From Lactobacillaceae bacterium (GTDB lineage: Bacteria; Pseudomonadota; Alphaproteobacteria; RF32; CAG-239): a stretch of DNA of 64,000 bases. Numbering within the stretch: the stretch's first letter is position 1; every line of letters starts with the position of its first letter. Where the stretch lies: NCBI GenBank assembly GCA_031271345.1, contig JAISVX010000004.1, positions 20,179 through 84,178 on the forward strand, in the 5' to 3' direction. The position numbers and the translations under genes are program-made. Under the pieces are notes generated by a model, which saw only the letters and a list, made by a program, of their open reading frames with translations, searched no databases and was not told the DNA's origin. Of this stretch, positions 15,519-27,051 are shown piece by piece.

Positions 15519-15887
15519 ATGGCAAATTTAGCCAAGTTAGTAGAAGATTTATCAGCTCTTAGCGTTATTGAAGCTGCTGAATTATCAAAAATGTTAGAAG
15601 AAAAATGGGGCGTTTCTGCGGCTGCTGCTGTAGCTGTGGCTGCTCCTGGCGCTGCTGCTCCTGCGGCAGAAGAAAAAGATGATTTTGATGTTATACTTGC
15701 TGAAGCAGGCGCAAACAAAATCAACGTTATTAAAGAAGTTAGAGCAATCACTGGTTTAGGCTTGAAAGAAGCTAAAGACCTGGTTGACGGCGCTCCAAAG
15801 ACTGTAAAAGAAGCTGCTCCTAAAGCTGAAGCTGAAGAAATTAAAGCTAAGTTAGAAGCTGCAGGCGCTAAAGTAGAATTGAAATAA
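15519..15887 (+). CDS. rplL: 50S ribosomal protein L7/L12
   Basis: 122 residues. N-terminal dimer domain ([20 protein letters not shown]), an Ala-rich hinge ([17 protein letters not shown]) and the C-terminal factor-binding domain ([20 protein letters not shown]). It recruits EF-G and EF-Tu to the ribosome, both of which are encoded in this window. A strong GGAG site precedes the ATG. It is made in excess over L10, which fits its position after the L10 leader and its own good ribosome site. Confidence 0.98.
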   Translation: MANLAKLVEDLSALSVIEAAELSKMLEEKWGVSAAAAVAVAAPGAAAPAAEEKDDFDVILAEAGANKINVIKEVRAITGLGLKEAKDLVDGAPKTVKEAAPKAEAEEIKAKLEAAGAKVELK

Positions 15888-16252
15888 TTCACTTATTGGA
15901 TGATTACCGGGGAATTTTTCGCTTATGTATTGGTTTATACGCGGCGCTTAAAATTCCCTGCGTACTCATCGTAATAGATTGAACGGTTTCAATTCTAAAA
16001 ATTAAACTTCCTTTTTATGGGAAGTTTTGGCGCATTAATTAGTCTATTATTTTTGAACTTTATAAAATCATAGTTTTTTATGGTTTTACAAAATTCAAAT
16101 AATTATTTTAATCAGTCTGGCTTATAGGGGCTTTCATGCACGGCGGTCAAGACTGAATGTTCAAAAAACTATAGTTTAAATCTTCTGTTATCGGGGTTCA
16201 AAAGCGTTGGCGGTATTGGTAACAGAATTCAACATAAAAGGACAAATAGGCA
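15888..16252 (+). promoter_or_regulatory. rplL-rpoB gap with processing or attenuation hairpins
   Basis: No gene is visible in these 365 bases. A hairpin pairs GGGAATTTT (15910-15918) with AAAATTCCC (15950-15958), extended by an outer GATGA/TCATC (15899-15903 with 15966-15970). Further on AAACTTCC and GGGAAGTTT (about 16004-16029) form a terminator-like stem with only a short T-run. In E. coli this gap holds an RNase III site and an attenuator that lower rpoBC relative to rplL; a similar role is likely. Confidence 0.5.
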
Positions 16253-19200
16253 ATGGATAAATCTTATACGAGCAAAAAACGTGTAAGAAAGAGCTTTGGA
16301 AAAATCGACGCAGTTGCTAAGATGCCAAGCTTAATCGAAGTTCAAACAGGTTCTTATGATGCTTTTATTGGTAAAGTAGACAACACGGAATTTGGTCTTG
16401 AACAAGTATTTCAATCAATTTTCCCTATTAAAGATTTTTCAGGAACAGGCGAGTTGGAATTCGTTTCTTACGAGTTGGAAGAACCGAAATACGACGTTGA
16501 AGAATGCATTAAACGTGGTATGACTTATGCCGCTCCTGTAAAAGCTACTTTACGTCTTGTCGTTTGGGATACGGATGAAGCAACAGGCGCTAAATCTATT
16601 CACGACATTAAAGAGCAGGATGTTTATATGGGTGACTTACCTTTGATGACTTCAAAAGGTACTTTCGTTTTTAATGGTACAGAGCGTGTGGTTGTATCCC
16701 AAATGCACCGTTCTCCAGGCGTTTTCTTTGACCATGATAAGGGCAAAACGGTTGCTTCGGGCAAATATTTGTTTGCGGCGCGCGTAATTCCTTACCGCGG
16801 TTCTTGGTTGGACTTTGAGTTTGACGCGAAAGATTTGGTTTATGCCCGTATCGACAGGCGCAGAAAAATTCCGGCGACATCTATACTTTATTCTTTATAT
16901 TCCAAAGAAACCGAAGAAAAATTGAAAAAACTTCATAAAGAAGGCAAAACAATTGCTCCTTCAGATATTAAAGGCATGGATAAAGAAGAAATCCTTCATT
17001 ACTTCTATGAAGTTGACGCTTGGAAGCTTGATAAAAAAGGCTGGGTTTCGGATTTCTTTCATCACCGTATGAAAGGCGTTAAATTTGACGTTGATTTAAT
17101 CAATGCTGAATCTGGTGAGATTGCAGTGGAAAGGGGCAAAAAACTAACTCCTCGTTCCGCAAAAAAACTTTTTGATGACGGGTTCAAAAAAATATTAATG
17201 CCTACAGAATATTTGTACGGCAAATTCCTGGCTTCTCCAGTTGTTGAAAAGAAAACAGGTGAAGTTATTGCTGATGCCGGCGATGAAATTACCAAAGAAT
17301 TAATGGAAAAAATCTTGTCCGCTAAAGTTGCAGAAATTAAAACATGCTACATTGACGGCGTGAACGTTGGTCCTTATATCAGAAACACTTTGGAAGTCGA
17401 CAAAAACAACTCCCGCGAGGAAGCTCTTCTTGATATTTACCGCGTTATGCGTCCCGGCGAGCCTCCGACCTATGACACGGCTGACCAACTGTTCAGAAGC
17501 TTGTTCTTCGATATTGAAAGATATGATTTGTCTTCAGTCGGTCGCGTTAAAATGAACTCTTCATTGGATGTTCCAATGGAAGACGCTCCAGACACAAGAA
17601 GAACTCTTCGTAAAGACGATATTTTAAGAATTGTCAAAAGATTAGTAGAGCTTCGTGACGGCAAGGGCGAGGTTGATGATATTGACCACCTTGGCAACCG
17701 CCGCGTTCGTTCCGTCGGCGAATTGATGGAAAACCAATACCGCATGGGCTTGCTTCGTATGGAAAGAGCTATTCGCGAAAGAATGAGTTCTGAATCTTTA
17801 TACAACGTAAAACCTCAGGATTTGGTAAATGCAAAACCAATCGCTTCTGTTATCAGAGAGTTCTTTGGTTCTTCGCAGTTATCTCAGTTTATGGACCAAA
17901 ACAACCCGTTGTCAGAGGTTACTCACAAACGTCGTCTTTCCGCGTTAGGACCAGGCGGTCTTTCACGCGAGAGAGCGGGCTTTGAAGTTCGCGACGTACA
18001 CCCGACTCACTACGGTCGTATTTGTCCGATTGAAACTCCTGAAGGTCCAAACATCGGTTTGATTAACTCGCTTTCAACTTATGCGCGCATTAATAAATAT
18101 GGTTTTATTGAATGTCCGTATCGTAAGGTTGTAAAAGGTAAAGTTACAAGTGATGTGATTTATCTTTCCGCAAACGACGAGGGCAAATATGTAATTGCCG
18201 AGGCTAATGCCGTTGTTAAAGCAGACGGTCATTTCAAAGAAGACTTAATTGCTTGCCGCAGAGCGGGCGAGTTTGAGTTTGCAACTCCAGAAGAGATTGA
18301 CTTAATCGACGTTGCTCCGCAGCAGTTGGTTTCTGTTGCGACCGCGCTTATTCCATTCTTGGAAAACGATGACGCGAACCGTGCATTGATGGGGTCAAAC
18401 ATGCAGCGCCAAGGCGTTCCGCTATTGCGCTCGTCAGCTCCGCTTGTAGGTACAGGCATGGAAGCTACTGTCGCTCGTGACAGCGGCGCAACTGTAGTTG
18501 CTAAATATGACGGCGTTGTTGACGCTGTTGACGCCAACCGTATTGTGGTTCGTTCCCGTTTAGAGGGCGAAGGCAATATAGGCGTGGAAATTTATAAACT
18601 TCAAAAGTTCCGTCGTTCAAACCAAAATACCTGTATTAATCAGGTTCCGCTTGTTAAAGTCGGCGATGAAGTTAAAGCCGGCGATATTATCGCGGACGGT
18701 CCATGTACAGATATGGGCGAGTTAGCTCTTGGTAAAAACCTGTTCGTAGCATTTATGCCATGGAACGGTTATAACTATGAGGACTCAATTCTTCTTTCAG
18801 AAAGAGTTTCCCGCGATGATGTTTTAACATCACTGCACATTGAAGAATTTGAAGTTATGGCTCGCGATACCAAGCTGGGTCAGGAAGAAATCACCCGCGA
18901 TATTCCTAACGTTGGCGAGGAAGCTCTCCGCAACCTGGATGAAGCCGGTATAGTTTATATCGGAGCGGAAGTTAAAGCCGGCGATATTTTAGTCGGTAAA
19001 GTTACTCCAAAAGGCGAAAGCCCCGTTACTCCGGAAGAAAAACTACTTCGCGCAATCTTTGGAGAAAAAGCAAGCGACGTTCGCGATACATCTTTGAGGG
19101 TTCCGCCCGGAATTGAAGGTGTTATTGTCGATGTTCACGTGTTCTCCCGCAGAGGCGTTGAAAAAGACGAGCGTGCTTTATCTATCGAACAGCAGGAAAT

Positions 19201-20419
19201 TTCTCAGCTTGCAAAAGACAGGGACGATGAGATTTCAATTGTCCGCAGAAACTTTGAAAACAGATTAAAATCCCTGTTGGTTGGTCAAACAGTTGTTGAC
19301 GCGCCAAAAGGCATTGACAAAAAATCTAAAATCACAGCCGAAGCGTTGAGTACTCTTCCGTCTGCGCAATGGAGAAAAATCATTGTTAAAGATGAGACGG
19401 TAATGTCAAATGTTGAAGGTTTGGTTTCTTCATTCGACGCTCGTTTGGACAAAGTTCAGAAACACTTTGAAAATAAAGTTGAAAAAGTACAGCGCGGCGA
19501 CGACTTATTGCCGGGCGTTTTGAAAATGGTTAAAGTGTTTATAGCAACAAAACGTAAAACTCAGCCAGGCGATAAGCTGGCAGGACGTCACGGCAACAAA
19601 GGCGTGGTTTCACGCGTGCTGCCACTGCAGGATATGCCTTATATGGAAGACGGCACCGCTGTTGACATCGTGCTGAACCCATTGGGCGTGCCTTCGCGTA
19701 TGAACGTTGGTCAGATTTTGGAAACTCACTTGGGCTGGGCTGCAAAAGAGCTTGGCAAACAGTTAAACGATATGGTTGAAGACTATAAGTCCGGCAAAAA
19801 GTCGCTTAAAGAAATCAACAATAAGCTTCAGGAAATTTATGGCGACAAACAGTTTAACAAAGATGTCAAGTCATTAAACGAAACTGAAACTTTGGAAATG
19901 GTTTCTAATTTAAAAGACGGTATACCTATGGCGACCCCCGTATTTGACGGCGCTCATGAAGCGGACATCAACAAAATGCTCGAGATGGCAGGTCTTCCAA
20001 CCTCCGGTCAGATTGACTTGTATGATGGCAGAACAGGCGAGAAGTTTGATAGAAAAGTTACTGTCGGCGTGATTTATATGATTAAACTTCACCACATCGT
20101 AGATGAGAAAATGCACGCTCGTTCCGTTGGTCCATACTCTTTGGTTACTCAACAGCCATTAGGTGGTAAGGCTCAGTTCGGCGGTCAGCGTTTCGGCGAG
20201 ATGGAAGTGTGGGCGCTGCAAGCTTACGGCGCGGCATATACTCTTCAAGAAATGCTAACTGTGAAATCGGATGACGTAAACGGTCGTACAAAAGTTTACG
20301 AAGCAATTGTCCGCGGCGATGATGGATTTGAAGCTGGTATTCCAGAGTCATTCAACGTATTGACTAAAGAAATCAAATCACTTTGCTTGAATGTTGAATT
20401 ATTGAACGAAGAAGTATAG
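16253..20419 (+). CDS. rpoB: RNA polymerase subunit beta
   Basis: 1388 residues, normal alphaproteobacterial length. Recognisable parts: the fork and rifampicin region ([27 protein letters not shown], landmarks FMDQNNPL and KRRLSALG), the [11 protein letters not shown] block, [10 protein letters not shown] and the C-terminal switch and clamp parts ([19 protein letters not shown], landmark [10 protein letters not shown]). The rifampicin-pocket residues look wild type. It forms half the catalytic cleft of RNA polymerase. The gap to rpoC is 19 bases with an SD (AAGGGAG). Confidence 0.99.
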   Translation: MDKSYTSKKRVRKSFGKIDAVAKMPSLIEVQTGSYDAFIGKVDNTEFGLEQVFQSIFPIKDFSGTGELEFVSYELEEPKYDVEECIKRGMTYAAPVKATLRLVVWDTDEATGAKSIHDIKEQDVYMGDLPLMTSKGTFVFNGTERVVVSQMHRSPGVFFDHDKGKTVASGKYLFAARVIPYRGSWLDFEFDAKDLVYARIDRRRKIPATSILYSLYSKETEEKLKKLHKEGKTIAPSDIKGMDKEEILHYFYEVDAWKLDKKGWVSDFFHHRMKGVKFDVDLINAESGEIAVERGKKLTPRSAKKLFDDGFKKILMPTEYLYGKFLASPVVEKKTGEVIADAGDEITKELMEKILSAKVAEIKTCYIDGVNVGPYIRNTLEVDKNNSREEALLDIYRVMRPGEPPTYDTADQLFRSLFFDIERYDLSSVGRVKMNSSLDVPMEDAPDTRRTLRKDDILRIVKRLVELRDGKGEVDDIDHLGNRRVRSVGELMENQYRMGLLRMERAIRERMSSESLYNVKPQDLVNAKPIASVIREFFGSSQLSQFMDQNNPLSEVTHKRRLSALGPGGLSRERAGFEVRDVHPTHYGRICPIETPEGPNIGLINSLSTYARINKYGFIECPYRKVVKGKVTSDVIYLSANDEGKYVIAEANAVVKADGHFKEDLIACRRAGEFEFATPEEIDLIDVAPQQLVSVATALIPFLENDDANRALMGSNMQRQGVPLLRSSAPLVGTGMEATVARDSGATVVAKYDGVVDAVDANRIVVRSRLEGEGNIGVEIYKLQKFRRSNQNTCINQVPLVKVGDEVKAGDIIADGPCTDMGELALGKNLFVAFMPWNGYNYEDSILLSERVSRDDVLTSLHIEEFEVMARDTKLGQEEITRDIPNVGEEALRNLDEAGIVYIGAEVKAGDILVGKVTPKGESPVTPEEKLLRAIFGEKASDVRDTSLRVPPGIEGVIVDVHVFSRRGVEKDERALSIEQQEISQLAKDRDDEISIVRRNFENRLKSLLVGQTVVDAPKGIDKKSKITAEALSTLPSAQWRKIIVKDETVMSNVEGLVSSFDARLDKVQKHFENKVEKVQRGDDLLPGVLKMVKVFIATKRKTQPGDKLAGRHGNKGVVSRVLPLQDMPYMEDGTAVDIVLNPLGVPSRMNVGQILETHLGWAAKELGKQLNDMVEDYKSGKKSLKEINNKLQEIYGDKQFNKDVKSLNETETLEMVSNLKDGIPMATPVFDGAHEADINKMLEMAGLPTSGQIDLYDGRTGEKFDRKVTVGVIYMIKLHHIVDEKMHARSVGPYSLVTQQPLGGKAQFGGQRFGEMEVWALQAYGAAYTLQEMLTVKSDDVNGRTKVYEAIVRGDDGFEAGIPESFNVLTKEIKSLCLNVELLNEEV

Positions 20420-20438
20420 GCGAAGGGAGAATATAAAA

Positions 20439-23400
20439 ATGAATGATATAATGAAATTTTTTGGACAGCAAGGTAGCGGCGATAGTTTTGACGCTATTAG
20501 AATTTCTATTGCTTCTCCTGAACAAATTCGTTCTTGGTCTTATGGCGAAATTAAAAAGCCTGAAACCATTAACTACAGAACATTTAAGCCAGAAAGAGAC
20601 GGCTTGTTCTGCGCGCGTATTTTTGGTCCGGTAAAAGACTACGAATGTTTGTGCGGAAAATATAAAAGAATGAAATACCGCGGTATCGTATGCGAAAAGT
20701 GCGGCGTTGAAGTTACGCTTTCAAAAGTACGACGCGAGAGAATGGGACACATTGAATTAGCGGCTCCAGTCGCTCATATATGGTTCTTAAAATCTCTGCC
20801 TTCGCGTATTTCAATCTTAACTGATATGTCTATCAAAAATCTGGAGAGAATCCTTTATTTTGAAAGCTATGTCGTTATTGAACCAGGTCTTACTCCTTTG
20901 GCTGTGAATGAGCTTTTAACCGAAGAGCAGTATCAAGAAGCGATTGATGAGTACGGAGAAGACAGTTTCCGCGCTTCTATCGGTGCGGAAGCTCTTAAAG
21001 AGATTTTATCTCAAATCGATTTGGAAGCTGAAAGAGACACTATTCGTGAAGAGCTAAAAGACAATGCTTCTGAAAGCAAGCGTAAAAAATTAATCAAAAG
21101 ATTAAAAATTATCGAAGCTTTCTTAGATTCTGAAGCTAAACCAGAATGGATGATACTTGACGTGCTGCCGGTTATTCCTCCAGAACTGCGTCCATTGGTT
21201 CCATTGGATGGCGGCAGGTTCGCGACATCTGATTTGAACGATTTGTACAGACGCGTTATCAACCGCAACAACCGTTTGAAAAGACTGTTGGAACTTCAGG
21301 CTCCAGACATTATTGTACGCAACGAAAAAAGAATGCTGCAAGAAGCTGTTGACGCATTGTTTGATAACGGTCGCCGAAGCAGAGCGATTACCGGCACAAA
21401 CAAACGTCCGCTGAAATCTTTGTCAGACATGCTTAAAGGCAAGCAGGGTCGTTTCCGTCAGAACTTACTTGGTAAACGCGTTGATTATTCGGGTCGTTCG
21501 GTTATTACTGTTGGTCCGGAATTGTTATTACATCAATGCGGTCTGCCGAAGAAAATGGCGTTGGAATTGTTCAAGCCTTTCGTTTATGCGAAGTTAGAGC
21601 TTTATGGTCATGCGACAACAATTAAAGCCGCAAAAAGAATGGTTGAGAAAGAGCGTCCGGAAGTTTGGGACATCTTGGAAGAGGTTATCCGCGAACATCC
21701 AGTGCTTCTTAACCGTGCGCCTACACTTCACAGGCTTGGTATTCAGGCTTTTGAACCGGTTCTGATTGAAGGCAAGGCTATTCAGCTGCACCCGTTAGTA
21801 TGTACCGCATTTAACGCGGACTTCGACGGCGACCAGATGGCGGTTCACGTGCCTTTATCTATTGAAGCACAGCTTGAAGCCCGCGTATTGATGATGTCTA
21901 CAAACAACATCCTGCTTCCAGCTTCCGGCAAGCCTGTTATCGTTCCTTCTCAAGATATGGTTTTGGGTATCTACTACTTATCTTATGAAGCGGAAGGCAT
22001 GATTGGCGAAGGCAGCGTATTTGCCGATATAGATGAAGTTCGTATGGCTTTACACTCAAGAGCGGTTGATTTGCATGCAAAAATTAAATGCCGTATGAAA
22101 TATATCAATGATGACGGTATCGAGACTTATGGTATTGTTACGACAACTCCGGGACGTATTTTGATTTCCGAGATTTTGCCAATGCATAAAGATGTTCCTT
22201 TCTCTTTGGTTAACAGATTGATTAAGAAGAAAGAAATCGGCGAGATTATCGACGTTATTTATCGTCACTGCGGTCAGAAAGAAACCGTAATCTTCTCTGA
22301 TAAGATTATGGCTCTAGGTTTCAAACACGCTTGTAAAGCAGGTATTTCATTTGGTAAGGATGACCTCATCATTCCAGATGCGAAAAAAGTTTTAATCGAG
22401 GAAACCGAAAAGCAGGTTAAAGAGTTTGAGCAGCAATACCAAAACGGTTTAATCACTAAGGGTGAAAAATATAACAAAGTGGTTGATATTTGGGCTGCCT
22501 GCACAGATAAAGTTGCCGATGAAATGATGAAAAACATTTCTCAAATCAAAGACGGCTATATCAACTCCGTATATATGATGGCTCACTCCGGCGCCCGCGG
22601 TTCCGCTGCGCAGATGAGACAGCTTGCGGGTATGCGAGGTTTGATGGCTAAACCTTCGGGTGAAATTATCGAACAGCCGATTATCTCAAACTTTAAAGAG
22701 GGTCTGACGGTGTTGGAGTATTTTAACTCTACCCACGGCGCTCGTAAGGGTTTGGCGGATACAGCACTGAAAACCGCGAACTCAGGTTACTTGACACGTC
22801 GACTTGTCGACGTTGCTCAAGACGTTGTAATTACTGAAACTAACTGCGGCACTGATAAAGGTATTGTGGTTCGCCCAGTGGTTGACGGCGGTAACGTTAT
22901 CGTATCAATCGGAGAGAGAATTCTTGGTCGTACAATTCAAGAAGACATCGTTCATCCAGAGACTGGCGCAATTGTTCTGCCAAAAGGCAAGCTGGTTGAT
23001 GAAATTGACGTTGAATTAGTTGAGCGTGCCGGCGTTGAGCAGGTTAAAATCCGTTCGGTTCTTACCTGCGAAACTAAAGACGGCGTTTGCGCGGCATGTT
23101 ATGGTCGTGATTTGGCCCGCGGTACCGCGGTTAATATCGGCGAGGCTGTCGGCGTTATTGCCGCTCAGTCAATCGGCGAGCCAGGCACGCAGTTAACGAT
23201 GAGAACGTTCCATATCGGCGGCGCGGCGCAAAAAGGCGCCGAGCAGTCAAGCGTGGAAGTTCCGTTTGCAGGCGAATTAAAATTGGAAAACAGCCGTCTT
23301 GTGATTAACTCAGAAGGTAATGGAATTGTTTTATCCCGCAACTGCGATATTGTGGTTGTTGATACGGCAGGACGCGAGAAATCCCGCCACCATGTTCCTT

Positions 23401-24620
23401 ATGGCACTAGACTTTTGGCTACTGAAGGCGATAAAGTTAAAAAAGGACAGAAAATTGCCGAATGGGATCCGTTTACTGTTCCTATTATCACTGAAAAAGC
23501 AGGTAAGGTTGAGCTTGTTGATTTAATCAATAATGTTTCCGTAAGAGAAACTGTTGACGAGACTACCGGCATTGTTTCAAAAGTTGTTACAGACTGGAGA
23601 AATGGTTCGGCTGGTACTCAGGGTCTAAAGCCAAGCATTATCTTAAAAGATGCAAAAGGCAAACCTGTTAACTATGAAAACGGCAAGGAAGTTCGTTATT
23701 ACCTTGTAGCAGATGCCATTCTTAATGTTGACAATGGTTCTGAAGTTAAAGTCGGCGATATTTTGGCGAGGGTTCCAAGAGAAAGCTCAAAAACTAAAGA
23801 TATTACCGGCGGTCTGCCACGCGTGGCTGAGTTGTTCGAAGCGCGTCGTCCAAAAGACCAGTCTATCATCTCTGACGTTGACGGTATGGTTGAATATGGA
23901 AAAGACTACAAAACTAAACAAAGAATCAGAGTTGTTCCTAAGAAAGGGGAAGCAATTGAGTATTTGGTTCCGAAAGGACGCCATCTTGTTGTTCAGGACG
24001 GCGATATTGTGAAGAAAGGCGACCTTCTTGTTGACGGTACTCCGGCTCCACACGACATCCTGCGCGTTATGGGAGTTGAAAAACTGGCTGAATACCTGGT
24101 GAAAGAAGTTCAGGATGTGTATCGTCTTCAAGGTGTGAAGATTAATGATAAGCATATTGAAGTTATCGTTTCTCAGATGTTAAGAAAAGTTGAGGTTACC
24201 GTTCCTGGCGACACAACATTCTTAGTCGGCGAACAAGTAGATAGAGATACATTTGACGAAGAAAATGCAAAAGTATTGTCAGAAAACGGCGCTCCTGCGG
24301 AAGCAGACCCAATTCTTTTAGGTATTACAAAAGCATCTCTTCAAACTAAGTCATTTATCTCTGCTGCATCGTTCCAAGAGACAACAAGAGTACTTACAGA
24401 AGCGGCGGTTTCTGGTAAAACAGATAAGCTTATCGGCTTGAAGGAAAACGTCATTGTCGGACGTTTAATCCCTGCCGGTACTGGTAATGTGCTTCGCGCT
24501 CTCAGACGTGTTGCGGCACAAAATGATAAAGAAATTCTTGCTCTTAAAAACGAGGATGTTACAGCTGACGCCGTAATTGAATCTGTTGGCGAAGCAGTTG
24601 AAGAAGCTGTTAACGAGTAA
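20439..24620 (+). CDS. rpoC: RNA polymerase subunit beta'
   Basis: 1393 residues. The N-terminal zinc site ([20 protein letters not shown]), the catalytic [12 protein letters not shown] with three Asp coordinating Mg, the trigger-loop region ([17 protein letters not shown]) and a second zinc site ([13 protein letters not shown]) are all present. It supplies the catalytic metal and the bridge helix. Last gene of the operon, followed by a strong terminator. No insertion or truncation noticed. Confidence 0.99.
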   Translation: MNDIMKFFGQQGSGDSFDAIRISIASPEQIRSWSYGEIKKPETINYRTFKPERDGLFCARIFGPVKDYECLCGKYKRMKYRGIVCEKCGVEVTLSKVRRERMGHIELAAPVAHIWFLKSLPSRISILTDMSIKNLERILYFESYVVIEPGLTPLAVNELLTEEQYQEAIDEYGEDSFRASIGAEALKEILSQIDLEAERDTIREELKDNASESKRKKLIKRLKIIEAFLDSEAKPEWMILDVLPVIPPELRPLVPLDGGRFATSDLNDLYRRVINRNNRLKRLLELQAPDIIVRNEKRMLQEAVDALFDNGRRSRAITGTNKRPLKSLSDMLKGKQGRFRQNLLGKRVDYSGRSVITVGPELLLHQCGLPKKMALELFKPFVYAKLELYGHATTIKAAKRMVEKERPEVWDILEEVIREHPVLLNRAPTLHRLGIQAFEPVLIEGKAIQLHPLVCTAFNADFDGDQMAVHVPLSIEAQLEARVLMMSTNNILLPASGKPVIVPSQDMVLGIYYLSYEAEGMIGEGSVFADIDEVRMALHSRAVDLHAKIKCRMKYINDDGIETYGIVTTTPGRILISEILPMHKDVPFSLVNRLIKKKEIGEIIDVIYRHCGQKETVIFSDKIMALGFKHACKAGISFGKDDLIIPDAKKVLIEETEKQVKEFEQQYQNGLITKGEKYNKVVDIWAACTDKVADEMMKNISQIKDGYINSVYMMAHSGARGSAAQMRQLAGMRGLMAKPSGEIIEQPIISNFKEGLTVLEYFNSTHGARKGLADTALKTANSGYLTRRLVDVAQDVVITETNCGTDKGIVVRPVVDGGNVIVSIGERILGRTIQEDIVHPETGAIVLPKGKLVDEIDVELVERAGVEQVKIRSVLTCETKDGVCAACYGRDLARGTAVNIGEAVGVIAAQSIGEPGTQLTMRTFHIGGAAQKGAEQSSVEVPFAGELKLENSRLVINSEGNGIVLSRNCDIVVVDTAGREKSRHHVPYGTRLLATEGDKVKKGQKIAEWDPFTVPIITEKAGKVELVDLINNVSVRETVDETTGIVSKVVTDWRNGSAGTQGLKPSIILKDAKGKPVNYENGKEVRYYLVADAILNVDNGSEVKVGDILARVPRESSKTKDITGGLPRVAELFEARRPKDQSIISDVDGMVEYGKDYKTKQRIRVVPKKGEAIEYLVPKGRHLVVQDGDIVKKGDLLVDGTPAPHDILRVMGVEKLAEYLVKEVQDVYRLQGVKINDKHIEVIVSQMLRKVEVTVPGDTTFLVGEQVDRDTFDEENAKVLSENGAPAEADPILLGITKASLQTKSFISAASFQETTRVLTEAAVSGKTDKLIGLKENVIVGRLIPAGTGNVLRALRRVAAQNDKEILALKNEDVTADAVIESVGEAVEEAVNE

Positions 24621-24637
24621 GGTTTGATTTGTCGGAT

Positions 24638-24671
24638 AAAATGCCTCATTAGAAATAATGAGGCATTTTTT
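24638..24671 (+). terminator. rpoBC operon terminator
   Basis: AAATGCCTCATT pairs with AATGAGGCATTT around a short loop, followed by T6, 18 bases after the rpoC stop. Confidence 0.93.
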
Positions 24672-24741
24672 AATTGTTTTTATCAGGATAAATTGTTATA
24701 ATTGTCGCATCTTGATATTATAAATTTTAATAATTCTGCGT

Positions 24742-25083
24742 ATGAAAAAGTTTTTTAAAAGGCTGGACCAGATTCTCAACAATCTCACCAGCATTGAAAC
24801 CGAAGAGGAAAAAGCGAAACGCGAAGCACTGAGGCAAGAATGTGAAAACTTTAAATTCGGTCGACCTGTCATTTCTGATGAACAGCTCAAAGATTTAAGG
24901 TCTCGTATTCTTGTGCAGAGAGCAAATGATTGCGGCATCCAGTATGCTATCTACGGTTATCCTTTTTGCAATATTGCGCTCTTTAGCTTCCAGCCTGCAG
25001 TAGAAAACGTATTGCTTGGAAGCTCTTGGGACGTATATCTTGAAGAGGTTTCCGCGGAGATTTCCAGAAGAGAACGGCTCTGA
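24742..25083 (+). CDS. Small protein of unknown function
   Basis: 113 residues, not recognised. A basic start (KKFFKRLDQILNNL), a charged helix (ETEEEKAKREALRQECENF) and a more mixed C-terminal part with YAIYGYPFCNIALFSF. No signal peptide, no known motif. There is no Shine-Dalgarno site ahead of the ATG, GC is above that of neighbours, and the gene has its own perfect-palindrome terminator. It therefore resembles the other lone, SD-less genes at 1351, 11814 and 12711. Confidence 0.5.
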   Translation: MKKFFKRLDQILNNLTSIETEEEKAKREALRQECENFKFGRPVISDEQLKDLRSRILVQRANDCGIQYAIYGYPFCNIALFSFQPAVENVLLGSSWDVYLEEVSAEISRRERL

Positions 25084-25105
25084 TGGAGCGATGGATTTTA
25101 TGAGA

Positions 25106-25138
25106 TGGAGGCAGAACAATTGTTCTGCCTCCATTTTT
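25106..25138 (+). terminator. Terminator of the 24742-25083 gene
   Basis: GGAGGCAGAACAA and TTGTTCTGCCTCC form a 26-base perfect palindrome followed by ATTTTTG. Confidence 0.85.
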
Positions 25139-25206
25139 GTTAACAAATACTTGACTCTTAAAACAAATGATTTATTGATTAAATATAAGATAAATGGAGA
25201 AAATAC

Positions 25207-25677
25207 ATGAAAAAACTGTTAGCTATAGGATTATTGTTTTTTATTTCCGCATGCAGCCATTGCAATGGCTGCGGCTGTCAGGAAACTAAATCTGCCCAGA
25301 CATATCATAAGCCAGCTTATAATGAGTGCGGCAATGTTACCAGAGTTAACGCGTATAACCGCACGGCGGAAAGCCGTTGCGGAAATTCTTGCGGCTGCGC
25401 GGAGCAGGTGCCTTGTCAGGACAGGGTGGTTCGCGAACCGATAAACAAAACAGTTTATCAAACAGTTTATAATCCGGGAACCTATTCAAAAGAAGCTTGC
25501 GAGCGTCTGCCATATAAAACTGCCGACTGTACGGCAAAAGTTTATGAGGATGAAGCTCCAAAAAGAACAGGAGCGCCAATTGTTTACTATGAGCAGAAAA
25601 CATATAATGTTAAAAACGAATGCGGTCCTTGCTGCAATAAACCAAAATCAATGACCTGCACATATTCTTACGAATAA
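25207..25677 (+). CDS. Cysteine-rich predicted lipoprotein
   Basis: 156 residues. A clear signal peptide ends in the lipobox FISAC (Cys16). The mature part is unusually rich in cysteine, beginning SHCNGCGC and continuing with RCGNSCGC and ECGPCC, and contains two Tyr/Thr-rich stretches (NKTVYQTVYNPGTY). Such clusters suggest disulfide bonding or metal binding in the periplasm; no family is recognised. SD TGGAGAA precedes the ATG. The gene is alone, with its own terminator. It may be a surface structural lipoprotein; the metal idea is only inference. Confidence 0.65.
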   Translation: MKKLLAIGLLFFISACSHCNGCGCQETKSAQTYHKPAYNECGNVTRVNAYNRTAESRCGNSCGCAEQVPCQDRVVREPINKTVYQTVYNPGTYSKEACERLPYKTADCTAKVYEDEAPKRTGAPIVYYEQKTYNVKNECGPCCNKPKSMTCTYSYE

Positions 25678-25679
25678 CA

Positions 25680-25712
25680 AAAGTCCCCTCTTTCGAGGGG
25701 ATTTTTTTATTG
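25680..25712 (+). terminator. Terminator of the cysteine-rich lipoprotein gene
   Basis: CCCCTC and GAGGGG pair around TTTC, followed by ATTTTTTT. The same sequence recurs inverted at 27004-27035. Confidence 0.9.
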
Positions 25713-25720
25713 AAATATTT

Positions 25721-25749
25721 TTGACTTTTTGTCAATTTTGAATTAAAAT
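25721..25749 (+). promoter_or_regulatory. Promoter of the 25789-27003 gene with a palindromic -35
   Basis: TTGACT (25721-25726) and TAAAAT (25744-25749) are 17 bp apart. The -35 lies in an inverted repeat TTGACTTTTTGTCAA, which could be an operator half-site pair or a chance palindrome. Confidence 0.6.
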
Positions 25750-25788
25750 CTTTTTTAAACTTATGGTAAATTTCTAAGGAGAAATAGA

Positions 25789-27003
25789 ATGTCGAATAAA
25801 AAATATAACATTGCAGTTACTTCCTCTAAGAATCTCGGGTATACAAATTCTGCGAAAGCTTTGGCTGGAGTTCATGAGCAGTTTATCGAATTTGACGCGA
25901 TGATTGATGATGAAACAAAACAGGAATCTCACAACAAAAAATTGGCAGAAGCTTTGAAAACCAAGCTATCAGAAGATAATAGCAGTAAAATAAATTTAAT
26001 AAGCGCTGGCAAGTTTGGCGTTGATTTTTATAATGATGTTATATTAGCTGATGACGAGCTGAAAAATTTTTATTTAAACAATCGTATAGAATTTGTATGG
26101 TCTTCAGATAGATATTATGACGTGGACCTTTCAGGTTTCTCTAATGGAATGGCAATTATAATGCCGGAAAGCGAAATTGCTAAATATAAAGAACAAATCG
26201 GAAAACTGCCTATTGATACTATCGGAGTGGATTTAGTGGCTGCCGCTGACGGTGCAAGCATGGACGCTTCCGCAGAGCAGTTTGCGGAGTCTAATATAAA
26301 AGCGGCTGAAGTAATAAGCGGTTTTGACTATAAGGTAGCCGAGTTTTTGGGCGGTCGCGTGCAGCTTCCTGATGGCGGTTGGAAAGAAAATACTCTCGAA
26401 GTATTTGCGCAGGAAGCAAAAGAACTGCTTGAGAGGGCTGCCGGCGGAAATATTGTCGTCGGCACTCATGGGCTAAGAACATTTACCAATGGTGATAAAT
26501 CAAATGACTTTGGCGCGTATAATGCTTTTGTTGAAACTCTTGTCGATGGTTTGGCAGAGGGGCAGAAAGTTATGCTGATTACTAAAGATTTACGCGAAGA
26601 CAGTCGAGTGTCAGTTTTGCAGACATTAAGTAAAGCGGATGGAGAAATTGTATCTGATAAATATGATTTGGAAGATAAGGGAAGCTCATATAATTTCTTA
26701 TTGAGAGACGCCGCTAATAAAAATGCAAAAGCCAGAGTTACCGGCGAACAGATGAATTTTCCTACGGAGTTTTTGTCTGTCGGCGGAGACAGCAGAAATA
26801 TAGAACCGGCTATGTGGGATTTAACTGTTCCGTCGAATGTCGAGGCTTATGAAAAAATAGATAAAAAAACTAAGGCTGGCGAAAAACTTATTACGGCTCA
26901 AGACGCATATTCCGAATATGTCAGCTCGGAAGCGGCGAGAGAAGAGGCGAAGAATATGGTCTATATGAAAGCGCTTGATGAGAAAAAAAGAAGATCAAAA
27001 TAA
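25789..27003 (+). CDS. Unrecognised 404-residue cytoplasmic protein
   Basis: No family is recognised with confidence. The protein is soluble, acidic, and shows alternating strand/helix: IAVTSSKNLGYTNSAKAL at the start, NLISAGKFGVDFY, GNIVVGTHGLRTF and QKVMLITKDLREDSR. The GTHGLRTF segment faintly recalls the (T/S)SRRT step of the ELM1-like glycosyltransferase-fold family, but the match is poor. Good SD (AAGGAGAAA). It is transcribed alone between two inverted copies of a terminator and converges with ftsZ. The C-terminus is a charged helix rich in Lys and Glu. Confidence 0.6.
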   Translation: MSNKKYNIAVTSSKNLGYTNSAKALAGVHEQFIEFDAMIDDETKQESHNKKLAEALKTKLSEDNSSKINLISAGKFGVDFYNDVILADDELKNFYLNNRIEFVWSSDRYYDVDLSGFSNGMAIIMPESEIAKYKEQIGKLPIDTIGVDLVAAADGASMDASAEQFAESNIKAAEVISGFDYKVAEFLGGRVQLPDGGWKENTLEVFAQEAKELLERAAGGNIVVGTHGLRTFTNGDKSNDFGAYNAFVETLVDGLAEGQKVMLITKDLREDSRVSVLQTLSKADGEIVSDKYDLEDKGSSYNFLLRDAANKNAKARVTGEQMNFPTEFLSVGGDSRNIEPAMWDLTVPSNVEAYEKIDKKTKAGEKLITAQDAYSEYVSSEAAREEAKNMVYMKALDEKKRRSK

Positions 27004-27035
27004 CAAAAATCCCCTCGAAAGAGGGGATTTTTTAT
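27004..27035. terminator. Bidirectional terminator between the 25789 gene and ftsZ
   Basis: CCCCTC/GAGGGG stem with GAAA loop and T-runs on both strands; it is the reverse complement of the terminator at 25680-25712 over more than 20 bases. Confidence 0.88.
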
Positions 27036-27051
27036 TTGTAACAATTTATAA

